A stretch of DNA of 64,000 bases, taken from the NCBI GenBank assembly GCA_033239525.1, contig BSYO01000003.1:10224001-10288000 (forward strand). The letters run 5' to 3'. Below are positions 36,540 to 48,065 of this stretch, piece after piece. The notes beneath the pieces were generated by a model. That model saw only the letters and a program-made list of their open reading frames with translations. It was not told the DNA's origin and searched no databases. Each line of letters opens with the position of its first letter. The first letter of the stretch is position 1. The position numbers were made by a program, and so were the translations under genes. The DNA is from Nepenthes gracilis. Taxonomy: Eukaryota; Streptophyta; Magnoliopsida; Caryophyllales; Nepenthaceae.

Positions 36540-38536
36540 AAGGTTGGGAACCAGACAAAGACCTAAGCGACAAATCCTCACCAGACTTCGAGAGATCCCT
36601 AATGTCAGAATGCTAAGAAATCTCAAAATTCCATAAATCAAGATAGCCTAAAGGTAAATCAGAAGCAACCAAAGAAACGATCCACTTGTAGAGAGAGAAT
36701 CTATCCTGAAATTTATCATCAAGAGTAGGCCTAACTTCTTTTGGCCGAAGGCATATCCTCAATTCTTTCTCTAGTTGAGCACGCTTATTCTAAATATCAA
36801 TAGTCAAACTAACATCTGAAATTAAACGATGCTCAACCTCCTGTAGCTTATCCTTAAGTGAGACAATCTGATCCACAGCTACAGTGTTTTCATCTGATAA
36901 CTTCCAAGATCTCGACAACCATTCGGACAACTCTCTATCAAGGTAAGCAGCCCGATCTGAGATTTGTTCGACCTCAACAATGGTAGCTTCAACTTAGATT
37001 TCCATCTCCCTAAGCATAGTAGCGTTGACATAGGCTAAGGATAGGCCCGCAATTTCAATATCGTGTTTGTACATCTCATTTTTGATCAAGCGTACCAACT
37101 CCTGTGATTGCTGAACAAAACAAAATAATCAGTGGGTCATAATAATGGTAAGGAGGATGTTTACAGACAAAAAATTATATATATGATACCTCACTAATAA
37201 AATATTTCTCCTGAAAAGAGGGTCTTGGAGGAAAACCAAACTTGAAAATGGGTAGAGTCCTCCAGCATAAAAGGGATAGGATACAATGCAAACGAGGAAC
37301 TTCAAATCCAAGGGGAGTAAAAAACGCATCTGAATTCTTCAGTCGCCCAGACGGTGAGGTATCAACATGAGGGACCTCCTCAATTTTCAAAACCTCTGGT
37401 CCAAAAATGGTGAGATTAGGAATACCCATCAAAGTCTCTAGGGTGACAACAGGAAAAGCCTATGTCGCACCTCCATTATTATTGGACTCTGTAACCAAAG
37501 CAGCAGAAAGCATGAAAACAGGATCATCGGGCAACGAGCTAACAAAAATAGGGATCCCGTATTGGACTATGAATGGAGCAGCAATCGGTTCATTCAAGAC
37601 CCTCAATAAATTCGAGCACCTCTTCAAAGGTTGGGCAACCCAATGAAAAAAGATAAGATTCTGGCTTCCGAGATGACCCACTAGCCTCAAACATAGTTAT
37701 CTCATTACAACCCTCATCAATAGTCCTATCATAGTCATCAAAGGATGACAGATGGGGGGAACTAGTAGCCTGAAAACTTGTCTCTCCGGTCGCTATTTCT
37801 GGAGAATCTCAAATAAAAAGTTTCCCCAATTTTTTCTTAAACTTGCAAGGATTCATATTGGCAATGGCTTCACCATCAACCCTAATCTCCCAATTGACTT
37901 TAGTGAGTGCCTGTTAAGTCAAAAAATTGCCCGTCTTTTGAAGCAAGATGACATTTTCTACTATTAATTCTATTAATGATTTATCCATAAAAGTCTCAAT
38001 TTATAAGACATCACCAGAATAGGTTAAGTTAACTGATTGCCAATTATTAGAGAGAGTCCAATCGAAAGGGACCACAATGAAAAAATATCGGTCTTTCTAA
38101 CTTTTTATTGAATTCAAATTTCCTTTATTTTAATTTCTTTCAAGGAGTAAAAGAAATCCAATTGTTCTCCTAGTTAAACCAGAAAATGACTTTGACAACC
38201 CTAGCTTCCCGACAAAGTCCCCAATGGCAAAGAAAAACACACAGGGAGACTAAGTACCTAATAGCATTGAGGTAGAGACACACCATGGAAAATTTCTAGA
38301 GCTTTCAGAATCTCATATAGCTCCCTTGCAAGAGGAATACATAACCCCTCCTTCAAATGAATCTCGTAAATAGTAATGAAGTCGAGCCTCGAAAAACAGG
38401 CCCTCTTGGAGGGTGAAGGAATTTGTAAGGAAATGGCAATAGGAATGTTAAACATATCATAAATATCCAGCATATTTTTGATTGTGAGGTTGGACGGAAT
38501 CTCAGTAACACCCTTGGAAGCTGCTCGAGGAGCCAT
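36540..38536 (-). pseudogene. Element B antisense extra ORF (gypsy-type transposon domain)
   Basis: Minus-strand ORF starting MAPRAASKGVTEIPS at 38536. Its first 92 codons (to 38258) include FITIYEIHLKEGLCIPLA then LYEILKALEI, the same pattern as the antisense ORF of element A (FIIVYEIHLWGGLHFPLP). Open pieces continue at 37690-37460 and 37432-37175. A stretch of 36540-37110 reads as a glutamate/leucine-rich, probably coiled-coil, region with stops. Its role in the element life cycle is not known. Confidence 0.6.
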
Positions 38537-39748
38537 GGAAATAAAGAAAAATGGAAAGCAAATTGGGACTGAGAAAAATGGAATACAAAGATATGAAAAA
38601 GTAAAGGAGTGTCAGAATTTAAATTGGCAAATGCTCTAGTCCAAAATGGTGTCGTCTAGACTCAGCAAAGGTTTCCATCATCATAATGGCCAAGACACAT
38701 GTCAGTACACAAAGGCGCTTCAGTATGTCCATCTCACTGAGCCAACTATAATGACTAGACGCGATACTTCTGAAGGCTGCAAACTATCATAGGTGACTCT
38801 GTCATTCAATTAATTACGATTAGACGATTAAACCCTAATTAAATTCAACTTCGTTAATCCATGAATATGCTAATCCCATGTTTGTTTGGATTAAATTATT
38901 GCGCGTCAAATTATCAGAAGTTTAAGTTATTAGATGTTCAAATTATCAGATTGTTAGAAATTAAGGAACGAGAAATGACATTCAAGCACATGTCGGCACT
39001 CCACTTAGGATCAATTACTCATAAAATACATACATATTGAAGCCATACAGAGAAAACGAATTATCATTCGAGAAGTTCCATTTGTCAAATCCTTTCACGA
39101 TGTACAAATTTAAAATAATAAAAGTATAACTCAGGTAAAATAAAGAAAGACATAGGACAATGACCCGAATAATAAAAACTCCTCTCTGGTAACTTCAAAG
39201 TTATCGTAGAGAAAGGAAAAGAAAGCAAAAATCATCTGCCCATACTCACAACAGCCGCTTGGATCACCTCAAGAGGGATCATAGGGCTGAGGCCCTTGTT
39301 ACAACTCGAAGGCCTGGTTTTGGAAACGAACATAAAAGAGAAAAATTAAGATAACTTTTCTATAAATGAGGGTAATCAAAACAGTTTTCAAATGCCTCCT
39401 AGGGTTACGATCTTGGAACTTGAAGTAACTCCTCCGCCCGCTTCAGTGTCACCTATTCACAACTGCAAGTATGACATAGTCATACAACTGAATGAGAAAA
39501 GGAGTGCATCATGATGCAAACTAAAAAAGACTTCTCAATTTATAGTCGAAACGAAGACCCAGCTGGCTATTGGTTCGAAGAAGATAACGAATCACAGTCA
39601 TTACAAGTATAGAATTAAATCCTGCCAAATAAAACCCTTGATAAGAAGAATATCTGCAGCAGGGATGCACATTGATAGCACACCAGCTGGCATACATTCA
39701 GTGACATACTGGGAGTTTGGATTCAAATCTTCTAATGTGGGGGGCTAG

Positions 39749-40446
39749 TGATAAGTATGGTTCAAGGTGGATCAGCCCATCGCAAACTTGAATCAAGACC
39801 AAGGGTTTCAATGGCCCAGACGAAGAAGAAACAAAACTAGCACAAACAATTGAATAATAACTCCCAGAGGTATTAGTTGAAATGTTTAATTCGTGCAGTC
39901 GATTACTAAAAATAGAAAAATAATCACGACCCAATTAATGACTTGATCCGAAAAACAATCAAAATGGTCCCATCGTTAATACTAGATAGTTACCTCATTA
40001 AATCGGGATAACAATTACATACCAAAATAACACCTCTCAAACAACTGTTCCAAAACGGCTCTAAATATGTGCAATGATTTCAAATGCTGTCGAGCAGAAT
40101 AGGACTCCCACCTATAAGTACATCTTCTTCCAAATAAAAGAAAGGGGAGGAAGAAAAGAAGCAAAAGACACTCGAACATTCAGGCGCACCAAGTGGAGCA
40201 TAGCTTTCCAAATCCTCTCTTATTCCCATCATCTTTCAATTCCTGCATCTATTTTCTCATTATCTTTCTATCTATCCTGAAAGATCACTAATTTAAATGT
40301 CGAAAGATATATTAAGGAGTAAATCTCGTATACATCTTACCTCTCGTTCATTCTATTGTAGGGCACAGAATTCGGATTTGAAGTTGTGAAGATTGTACAT
40401 ATCACTTTTCGAATCTCCTAGTAGAACTACATGGCTCTCTAAGTCA
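39749..40446 (+). repeat. Element B 3' LTR
   Basis: 698 bp, TGATAAGTAT...AAGTCA, preceded by the polypurine tract GTGGGGGGCTAG. A CTATAAGT TATA-like box lies near 40110. The U5 part (CTTTCTATCTATCCTGAAAG near 40264) is related to the LTRs of elements A and C. The end is set by comparison with the solo copy at 47355-48065. Confidence 0.75.
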
Positions 40447-40596
40447 AATTTTCAAAATATATCATAGATAATTTTTTAAAATTTATATCTCATATGTGAA
40501 AATTTTCTCATTTAAAAAAACCATTTAAAAAGAAAACACCCACCCACGATAGAGCCTTATAGGGGGACATGTTATATTATCTTCTATATCAAAAAG

Positions 40597-41533
40597 TGAT
40601 GCGTTCTGGATTCGACTCTTAGACGGATTTGGGTTCAGCTACTCCTTGGGCTCGTGCTGACGTCGGGTTCGATCTCCGTCCTACATGACTTGGATCCTAC
40701 ATACCACAATAAAAGACGAGAAGTCAAAGAAAAAAGGTAGAACTTGCTCTCAGATTTATCCTCCAATACTTAAGTCGGTAATCTTCCTTCCAAGATGAAA
40801 AAGGTAAAAATAGAGTATGTTAGAGTTAAAGTTGGGAAGAAAATTTGTAAGTCTAGTTTGGATGTGCGCTCAATGTGTAGTAACTTTAGGTCGTAGTGCA
40901 CTCATGGAGAGTGACTTTTCAAACCACTAGGTTTGTTGAGAACAAGTAGTGGTAAAAAGAATAGCAATTGGTTGCTTAAAAGATGGATTGTTCGCACAAG
41001 TTTGAGTACTAGAGAGAGCATGTCTTTGGAATGTGTCTCTAGGGCTTTTTATAGCCATCGAATCTCGACACCTTTCTTAAGCGATAAGATGGGTTACCAA
41101 CCATCTGAAGGGGATCTTTTCCAGCCATCGAGTGGATGTAGGCGCCATTCAAAACTATAACGGTCGGGAGGGAGGATTTTTTCCTCTGTGGAGATGTTGT
41201 ATGCTATGAATGTCGAAACTTTCATTGTGAGTCGTGTACTAATTTGAGGGCTTTCCTTCCGGAATGTGCACTGATTTGGAGGCTTTCATTTTAGAGGAGG
41301 CTTCCATTTGGAGAGATTCTCAATATTGCGGCCAATTAGGGCAGATAACCGTTATGCGTAGGAAAGAACTCGTGGGCCGCTCCTGACTTGGGCCGCATCT
41401 GGTTTCGGTCACACCCGACTGCCTAAAGACCTTCTCTAGTCAACTGGGGTATTGACCGTCTTTGGGTTAATGGGTTACGATTCTTCTGGGGTAATCACCT
41501 TCTTGGGTGGGCCCACTCCAATCGTGCCCATCA
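40597..41533. mobile_element. Solo LTR with TGATG...CATCA ends
   Basis: 937 bp with inverted ends TGATG and CATCA and a perfect 5-bp duplication AAAAG (40592-40596 and 41534-41538). It is richer in G and C than its AT-rich flanks. No internal domain is left, and the superfamily is unknown. The 75-codon ORF inside it (40933-41160) shows no domain. Confidence 0.82.
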
Positions 41534-41543
41534 AAAAGTAACA

Positions 41544-42150
41544 TTTAAATAATTTTTTAAAATTTGAATTTTATTGCTTAAAATTTAAAATATAATAAAT
41601 TATTAAAATATATAAAAGATATGTTCTTTATTTATTTAAAAATGATAAGATTACACAATTAAAAGAGACAGGGGCTGTGTTGTGGCCCTCTGCCGTTGGA
41701 CAGGCTCATTTTTTTCCTTTTGATTTTCAAATTTTATATCTTAATTTATATTTTAATTTTTTATAAGATATTAACTCATAAAAATATAAATATAAATAAA
41801 TTTAGTTATAAAATAGATTAAATTTTTATTATTTAATAAATATATATATTTATACTTATATTTTATAAATTTATAAAATAATAATTTTATAATTATATAT
41901 TTTAAAATATATATTAGAAATGATTAGATTTTATAAATATATAAAATAATTTATAATTAAATGTTATTATATAAGCAAAAAATTTATATATTTATTTTAT
42001 TAATTCTTTTTAAAAATAAAAAAACAATAAAAGAAAATTAAAAAAAAAAAAAAAAAAAGAGGGGACCTGCCCGAAAATCCGACGGGCAGCACACGGCGCA
42101 GCCTTGCGGGTCCAGCCAGAGGACGATAACAGCTTCCCCTTTTAAGCATT
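41544..42150. other. AT-rich DNA upstream of the DELLA gene
   Basis: 41544-42058 is nearly all A and T and ends in a run of 18 A. From 42060 the base composition changes sharply to GC-rich, which marks the likely start of the DELLA promoter and leader. No TATA box stands out near 42130-42190. Confidence 0.5.
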
Positions 42151-42193
42151 GCGGTGCTGCCACGGCTCTTTCTGATGTTTTTCTGCAGTTTAG

Positions 42194-42233
<40 letters not shown>
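42194..42233. repeat. (GA)n microsatellite in the DELLA leader or promoter
   Basis: About 19 GA units in perfect array. GA/CT tracts are common in leaders and core promoters of plant regulatory genes. Whether it lies in the transcript is not known. Confidence 0.85.
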
Positions 42234-42236
<3 letters not shown>

Positions 42237-42378
42237 AACATTATTTTTTAAAAATAATTACACTTGGTGGTACTGAATTATTGAAATATATGGAAAATAT
42301 AATTGAATATTTCAATAATTAAGCGCAACCTTCTCTCATCCTTATCTCTACCAGTTGCAGCTCCTCCTGCTGCTGCTG

Positions 42379-42501
42379 ATGCTCCTCCTCCTCCTTTGGA
42401 GCTCGCGCCCAACACGAGCGCTTCCTTTCCATCTTCCAATAGCAAAAGAATTTTGCGGACAGACTACACCAGCGCTTCCTCGACTTCACCGTATCAATTA
42501 A
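42379..42501 (+). promoter_or_regulatory. Upstream ORF in the DELLA leader (40 codons)
   Basis: ATG at 42379 in a CTGATGC context opens a 40-codon frame beginning MLLLLLW and ending at TAA 42499-42501, before the main ATG at 42611. A second upstream ORF of 7 codons follows at 42528-42551 (MIKICMF). If the transcript starts upstream of 42379, both would be scanned before the main start and could lower translation. The leader end is not known. Confidence 0.45.
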
Positions 42502-42610
42502 ACTCAGCATCCCACCCGCAACCACCGATGATCAAAATCTGCATGTTTTGATCGTGGTTGTTTTCTTTGTAACCGATAACAGGAAGAATTTAAAAACACG
42601 CGTAGAAACG

Positions 42611-44350
42611 ATGAAGAGAGAGCACCAGGAATCGGGGCGGAAGTATCCATTAACAGGAGGAGAGGGTTGCTCCTCCAAGGGCAAGATGCGGGACGAGGGC
42701 CGAGGGGATGGGAGCATGGATGAGGAGCTGGCGGTTTTGGGCTACCAAGTGAAGTCATCGGACATGGCGGATGTCGCCGAGAAGCTTGTGCAGCTTGACA
42801 TGGCCATGGGAACCGTCCAAGAAGACGGGATTTCGCATCTCTCTTGCGACACCATCCACTACAATCCCTCTGATATTTCCTGTTGGCTGGAGAGTATGCT
42901 CTATGAGCTCAATCCCTGCCAGACCTCCGACCCCAACAGCTCTTTTTCTTCAATTCAAAGCCCTATTCTAGGGCAGCACCCCCAGTCCTCAATATTCTCC
43001 TCCGCCAAGCAGTCGCAATTCTACGAAGACAACTCCGAGTACGATTTAAGAGCGATTCCAGGAATCGCCGCCTGCAAATCCTCAGGCCCGACACCCGATT
43101 TCCAGATAGAAGGCAGCTTTAAGAGATTGAAGTACGATAGTGGTCAGATTTCTACTCTTCCGGTGAAATCGGAGGCGACGGACGGATCTGTGCCGGAGCC
43201 TGCTCGGCCACTGGTGCTCGTTGATTCGCAGGAGGCCGGCGTGAGGCTGGTCCACACTTTGATGGCGTGCGCCGAGGCGGTCCAGAATGACAACCTGCAG
43301 ATTGCTGACGCTCTCGTCAAGCGGATTAGCTTGCTCGCCGTCTCTCAGGCCGGTGCGATGCAGAAAGTCGCGACCTATTTTGCCGAAGGCCTTGCTCGAC
43401 GGATCTACAAGATTTACCCTCAGAAGTCCTCGATCGATTCTTCCTATTCCGATATTCTTCAGATGCATTTCTACGAGACTTGCCCTTACCTCAAATTCGC
43501 ACACTTCACGGCGAATCAGGCAATCCTGGAGGCTTTTGCCGGCGCTGCTAAAGTACACGTGATTGATTTCAGCATGAAGCAGGGGACGCAGTGGCCGGCA
43601 CTCTTGCAAGCTCTAGCATTGCGGCCCGGCGGCCCACCAACATTCCGATTGACCGAAATCGGACCACCGCAGCCGGACAACCCCGACGCTCTCCAGCAGG
43701 TTGGATGGAAGCTAACTCAATTCGCGGACGCGATCGGCGTAGAGTTCCACTACCAATTCGTCTGCGAAAGCTTGGCCGATCTGGAGCCATCGATGCTCGA
43801 CATCCGACCTGGCGCTGACGAGACGGTGGCCGTGAATTCAGTCTTCGAGCTCCACCGGTTGCTGGCTCAGCCAGGTGCGATCGAGAAGGTTCTGAGCACC
43901 GTCAAGGCGATACGTCCAAAGATTGTGACGATCGTCGAGCAGGAGGCGAACCACAACGGGCCGGTGTTCTTGGACAGGTTCAACGAGGCGTTGCACTACT
44001 ACTCGACCCTGTTCGACTCGCTGGAGGGATTCGCGTTGACTCAGTCCAACAGCAAGGACCTGGTGATGTCGGAGGTGTTCCTGGGAAGGCAGATCTGCAA
44101 CATCGTAGCCTGCGAAGGCTCAGAACGAGTCGAGAGGCACGAGGCGCTGGCTCAGTGGCGTGCCAGGATGGAATCTGCCGGGTTTGAGCCGGTTCATTTG
44201 GGATCCAACGCGTTCAAGCAGGCGAGTATACTGCTGGCTCTCCTTTCCGGCGGCGACGGCTACAGGGTGGAGGAGACCAATGGTTGTCTCATGCTTGGCT
44301 GGCATACTCGCCCGCTTATCGCCACCTCAGCTTGGCGGCAGGCTGCGTGA
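42611..44350 (+). CDS. DELLA protein (GRAS family), divergent GID1-binding region
   Basis: Nuclear repressor of gibberellin responses. DELLA proteins bind transcription factors and are destroyed when the hormone receptor GID1 recognises their N-terminus. The gene is intronless, 579 codons, a normal length (about 530-630). The start MKREHQES is the family start; the frame is open further upstream, but only from a TTG. Residues 37-45 read DEELAVLGY, 59-63 LVQLD and 81-88 TIHYNPSD: the three GID1 motifs, each altered. A KRLK basic patch is at 171-174. The GRAS domain runs from about 203: leucine-rich region with LMACAEAVQ (217-225), VHVID (315-319), LTEIG (347-351, normally LTGIG), LHRLL (414-418), a PFYRE-type region (about 470-515) with RVERHE (506-511), and the SAW end GYRVEE...TSAW. 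The gene is complete and its codon use is GC-rich, unlike the flanks. Identity is certain; normal hormone response is not. Confidence 0.96.
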   Translation: MKREHQESGRKYPLTGGEGCSSKGKMRDEGRGDGSMDEELAVLGYQVKSSDMADVAEKLVQLDMAMGTVQEDGISHLSCDTIHYNPSDISCWLESMLYELNPCQTSDPNSSFSSIQSPILGQHPQSSIFSSAKQSQFYEDNSEYDLRAIPGIAACKSSGPTPDFQIEGSFKRLKYDSGQISTLPVKSEATDGSVPEPARPLVLVDSQEAGVRLVHTLMACAEAVQNDNLQIADALVKRISLLAVSQAGAMQKVATYFAEGLARRIYKIYPQKSSIDSSYSDILQMHFYETCPYLKFAHFTANQAILEAFAGAAKVHVIDFSMKQGTQWPALLQALALRPGGPPTFRLTEIGPPQPDNPDALQQVGWKLTQFADAIGVEFHYQFVCESLADLEPSMLDIRPGADETVAVNSVFELHRLLAQPGAIEKVLSTVKAIRPKIVTIVEQEANHNGPVFLDRFNEALHYYSTLFDSLEGFALTQSNSKDLVMSEVFLGRQICNIVACEGSERVERHEALAQWRARMESAGFEPVHLGSNAFKQASILLALLSGGDGYRVEETNGCLMLGWHTRPLIATSAWRQAA

Positions 44351-44690
44351 TGAATAGCAACGGTAATAACATCTCACTGAGTCGACTCCTTCTCCGCCGA
44401 GTCACGGCCACGGAGTCGAAACGATTCAGTCGACCAAGGGAAGGGAAGTGATGTACGGCAGCGAGTCCAGTAGTCAGATGTAAACGTGGCAATCTAAAGA
44501 TCGTGGTGAAGGCGAGTTTTCAGCTCTTTTGTTTTTTCACCGCCTCCTTGGCCAGTAAGTAATTTCTCCTTCCCTCCCTCTCCCTTCAATTTTTTCAGTA
44601 AACTGCCTTTCCACTCACCCTCCTCCCCGCCTCGTCTTCCTTCTCCCTAGAGAAGGAGGGCCCATCTCTCTCTCTCTCTCTCTGATGATC
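44351..44690 (+). other. Probable 3' untranslated region of the DELLA gene
   Basis: GC-richer sequence continues past the TGA stop to a (CT)n tract at about 44666-44684, after which the DNA turns AT-rich. No single poly(A) signal stands out; AATAAA-like strings occur only further on, near 44917 (ACTAATAAAATA). Confidence 0.4.
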
Positions 44691-47354
44691 ACTCTCGATT
44701 GTAATTTTAAGAAGCTTAATTCAGACTTTTTCGGAACGATAGATCAAGCGTGTGTATTTAATGTTGAACTTTCCAAAAAAAATCAAGGTCATGATTTTCA
44801 TGCGGCGCAGTCTCTTCTCTCTTGTCATTATTATTTTATAATTCTCTTTATAATCAAATTGTTGGCACAATCATGTAGTTATTGAATGCACACTTATGCG
44901 CATAGTTTTGATACTAATAAAATATTAAAAACACACAGTTATTTACGTATTAAAATAGCAGACATTTTTTTAAAAAAATAAAATAAAATTATTTAAAATG
45001 TTGATTGATTGATCTTTATATGATTTAGGGTTAACATAATTAAATCACCAAAGTGGGACAATTTTCAGTGTTCTGCAGATTCCGTGCATAATCACGTGTT
45101 CAGTCTGCCCTGCCCTGCCCCGCCCTGTCCACGGCATGCTGCTCTTCCTGCATTGAACCGCTTTCTGTGTATCTTCTTTTCTGATTCTTCATCCGTACGG
45201 CTACCACAGAAAAATAAAAATAAAAAATTAAGGTTTTCTTCACTTAAATTTAATTCGTTTATTTATTTTACTGAATAAACCATCTGTCCTTACTCGCATT
45301 TTGAATGGCCGATTGAGAAAATCCAAAACGGTGTTCATACAGTAAACAATCCGTATGATAATGATTAATGCAAGATTTTAAAGGAGAAAATTGTTTTATC
45401 TAGGAAAAGAAATTATTGGACCTTAAATTTGGCAACCATCATCTTCACTGTATCTTAATTTTAATTATAAACAATTACCTGACATCTTAATTATTAAACA
45501 TAATATAAGGATACTGACTTAAAATTAAATATATAAGAATAATAAATATTTAAATAATCTATCAAACATATACCAAATGACAGATTTATGTGGCTTATAT
45601 TTGGAAGTGACCCACCCCAAATTACTTGTATTTTTTTGTGTTGAAAAATCTCCCACCCTCGTTTTATAAATTCTGATCCCGCTAGAAAGAACCGCCTACT
45701 TCTTCGCTTTTCTCAATTGCGTTGTATTTTTGCAGATAATTTGCAAAATTATGGAAACAAAATAGGCATAATCTGCCAGTTATTTTTTTTTTTTTTTTTG
45801 GGGTGAAATCAGCATAAATTTAAGTATTTTGAAATATGTCAGTAAATATTAAATTGTGACAAATAAGCAAGATTTGAGAGAAAATAGATGAATGGTTTTT
45901 TTTTTAAAAAAAAAAAAAAGCAAATCTGGAATAAAATAAGGAAAAGGAAATTGCAGGGGAAAAAAAAAAGTAAAAACAAGTTTTCACATTGAACAGTTCC
46001 CTCTATTTTGGCATTTTGTCCCAAAAGAAAATCAAAGATTAGCTATCTTATTAGATGTATTGTTCTATTTATATATATAATTCTAAAATATTTAAAAAGT
46101 TATAAATATGTGTACCCCAAATATCTCACTCCATTGATTAATATGGCCATAACTGGTTTATCTTTTAGTTCTCTCTTCTCCTTACCGTTTTGTGTCTAGG
46201 TAATTTGTACGTGGGTTCGTATAAATTGAATTTAGATAATAATTTGAGTCACGTCAAAACGGCCAATCAAGTTTTCTTACACGTACCATAATGCTAAATA
46301 TGATATTAAAGGATATAAAATTTATTTTTAGAATATCTTTTAATATTTAAGTCACTAATCTTTTTTAAGAAACGAGAAAATAGTAAAAAATGATGATATA
46401 AGAGAGTGACAAATGAAAGGTTTGGCTCCGTAAATTATAGGGTTTAAAATAATAAGAGGGTTAGAATTTTGTGCTTATATTTTAAATTTTTCTTACTCTT
46501 TTTAGAAAAAATTAACATATTTATGACCTTATTACCAATCAATAGTGATTCACTAAATAGGAATGATTGTTCATCATTCGAGCGATTATTTTTTCTCGGA
46601 ACTAAATAGTCCAGCATTTTAATATAATTTGAATTTAATTTATATCCATTAATTATATTAATTACTTTCTCGATTTAATTGATGAGCTAATGTAACCTTT
46701 AACTGTTCGACAATATTGATCATTCAGTTCAATTTACCGTCTGATTGTTCAAAATTTTGATTATTATCATAATCAATAGTGTGGTTGTTTTATTGCTTGA
46801 CAATTCGATCAAATTCATTTTTGATCAATACTTGACTTCTGTTATCTAAATTTGGTTCTGACAACTTAGTTGATTCAAATATTTTCATGAATTTATTATC
46901 TATGAGCTATTTATGATAGGTCAGGTCAGCCTTATTTTAAATGATATTTTCACACCCAATATAAAATAAAAAAATAGTAATATATAAGATCCACACACAT
47001 ATAATACAGATTAAAAATAGTAATGTATAAGATCGACGACGTGCAATGTCATGAGCTGACTCCCAAGAAATAACCTGGAAAGGCTTAGTGTGCACTGCAG
47101 CATGCATGTGCGCGTCCCCACACGGGCCAGGATGGATGGTCACGTGATGAACCATCTACTGCCCATGTGCTCTGTATGGATTGTGGCAAGGAGCTGCCCA
47201 ATATGTCAGGTTACACCCTTCATTGCACGTCAAGTGTCACAATCTTTTTGAGTATTTTTGTCTTTTTGATTAATTTGCAAAGAAATAAACGTGGAAAGCA
47301 CGGTAAAATTTTAAAATTTTCTAATTTTTAATATTATGACAAATGATTTTAACT
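44691..47354. other. AT-rich intergenic DNA downstream of the DELLA gene
   Basis: No gene was recognised. It contains A and T runs (18 T near 45783, mixed T/A near 45898-45920) and two less AT-rich patches (45060-45210 and 47030-47230) without a convincing ORF. A CACGTG-like TCACGTGATG lies near 47141. Confidence 0.5.
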
Positions 47355-48065
47355 TGATGGACATGGGCCATGATGGTTCAACTCAACACAAACTTGGATT
47401 AATATCTAACTTTTGAGTGGACCAGACAAAAAAGTGACGAAATTAAATTCAATCTATCACACAATAACTCCGTATAGTATTAACTGAAGTGTATAATTCA
47501 ATCAGCCAATTACCAAAAAATAAAAAGAAATTGCAAGGTAATAATTAATCAGTTCATGATCCGATCCAAAAAACGACTGAAATAGTCTCATCATTATTAG
47601 TCTGGTAGCTTCCTCATTAAATTGGGACATCAGTTACTAGTAAAAGCAATACCTCATCATAATTAATCTGAAACGGCACTGTGCACGCGTAGAGATTTCA
47701 AATACTGATTAGTCGAACAAGATTCCAAATTATAAATATGTCTTCTCCCAAGTAATGGGGAACAAAAGGAAGAAAAAAATACTCAATCATTTGAGTGCAT
47801 AAAAAAAAAGTATGCTCTTCATATTCACATTCATCCCCATCATCTTTAAATTTTAGTATTTACTTCTTCATTATCTTTTCAATATGAATAAAAAGATCAC
47901 TGATTTAAATGTTGGAGAATATATCAAAAAGTAAATTTTATATGCCAATTACTTCTAATTTATTTTATTATGGTGCATAAAATTTAGATTCAATATTATA
48001 AATATCGGACCGATTATTGTTCAAATATTCAAGTAAGATGATGCGACTCTTTAATTTGTATATCA
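47355..48065 (+). mobile_element. Solo LTR of the element B family
   Basis: About 711 bp alignable by eye to the element B LTR (39749-40446). It shows the same ATGGTTCAA, CCAATTACCAAAAAATA-like, GATTTCAAAT and TTTAAATGT blocks in order, and a TATAAATA box near 47731. It begins TGATGGACAT. Neither end has a clear target duplication, and the right end is approximate. No internal sequence of the element is next to it. Confidence 0.7.

Larger units (their letters stand above)
32960..40446 (+). mobile_element. Element B: 5'-deleted Tat-lineage gypsy element
   Basis: Sequence starts inside RT. The 5' LTR, gag and protease are absent. RT, RNase H, second RNase H, integrase, an antisense ORF, polypurine tract and 3' LTR follow in the same order as in element A. 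By protein pattern it belongs to the same lineage but to a clearly different family. Its LTR family also left a solo copy at 47355. Confidence 0.82.

Noticed and set aside
40570..41543. Alternative LTR ends TGTTAT...GTAACA
   Set aside because: No target duplication at these ends, while TGATG...CATCA at 40597-41533 has a perfect one.
42548..42610. Extended N-terminus of the DELLA protein
   Set aside because: The frame is open 21 codons upstream, but its first codon is TTG. MKREH at 42611 is the family start and the first ATG in this frame.
43082..43790. Minus-strand ORFs of up to 175 codons opposite the DELLA gene
   Set aside because: Shadows of a GC-rich coding sequence; no domain, and the plus strand is a certain gene.
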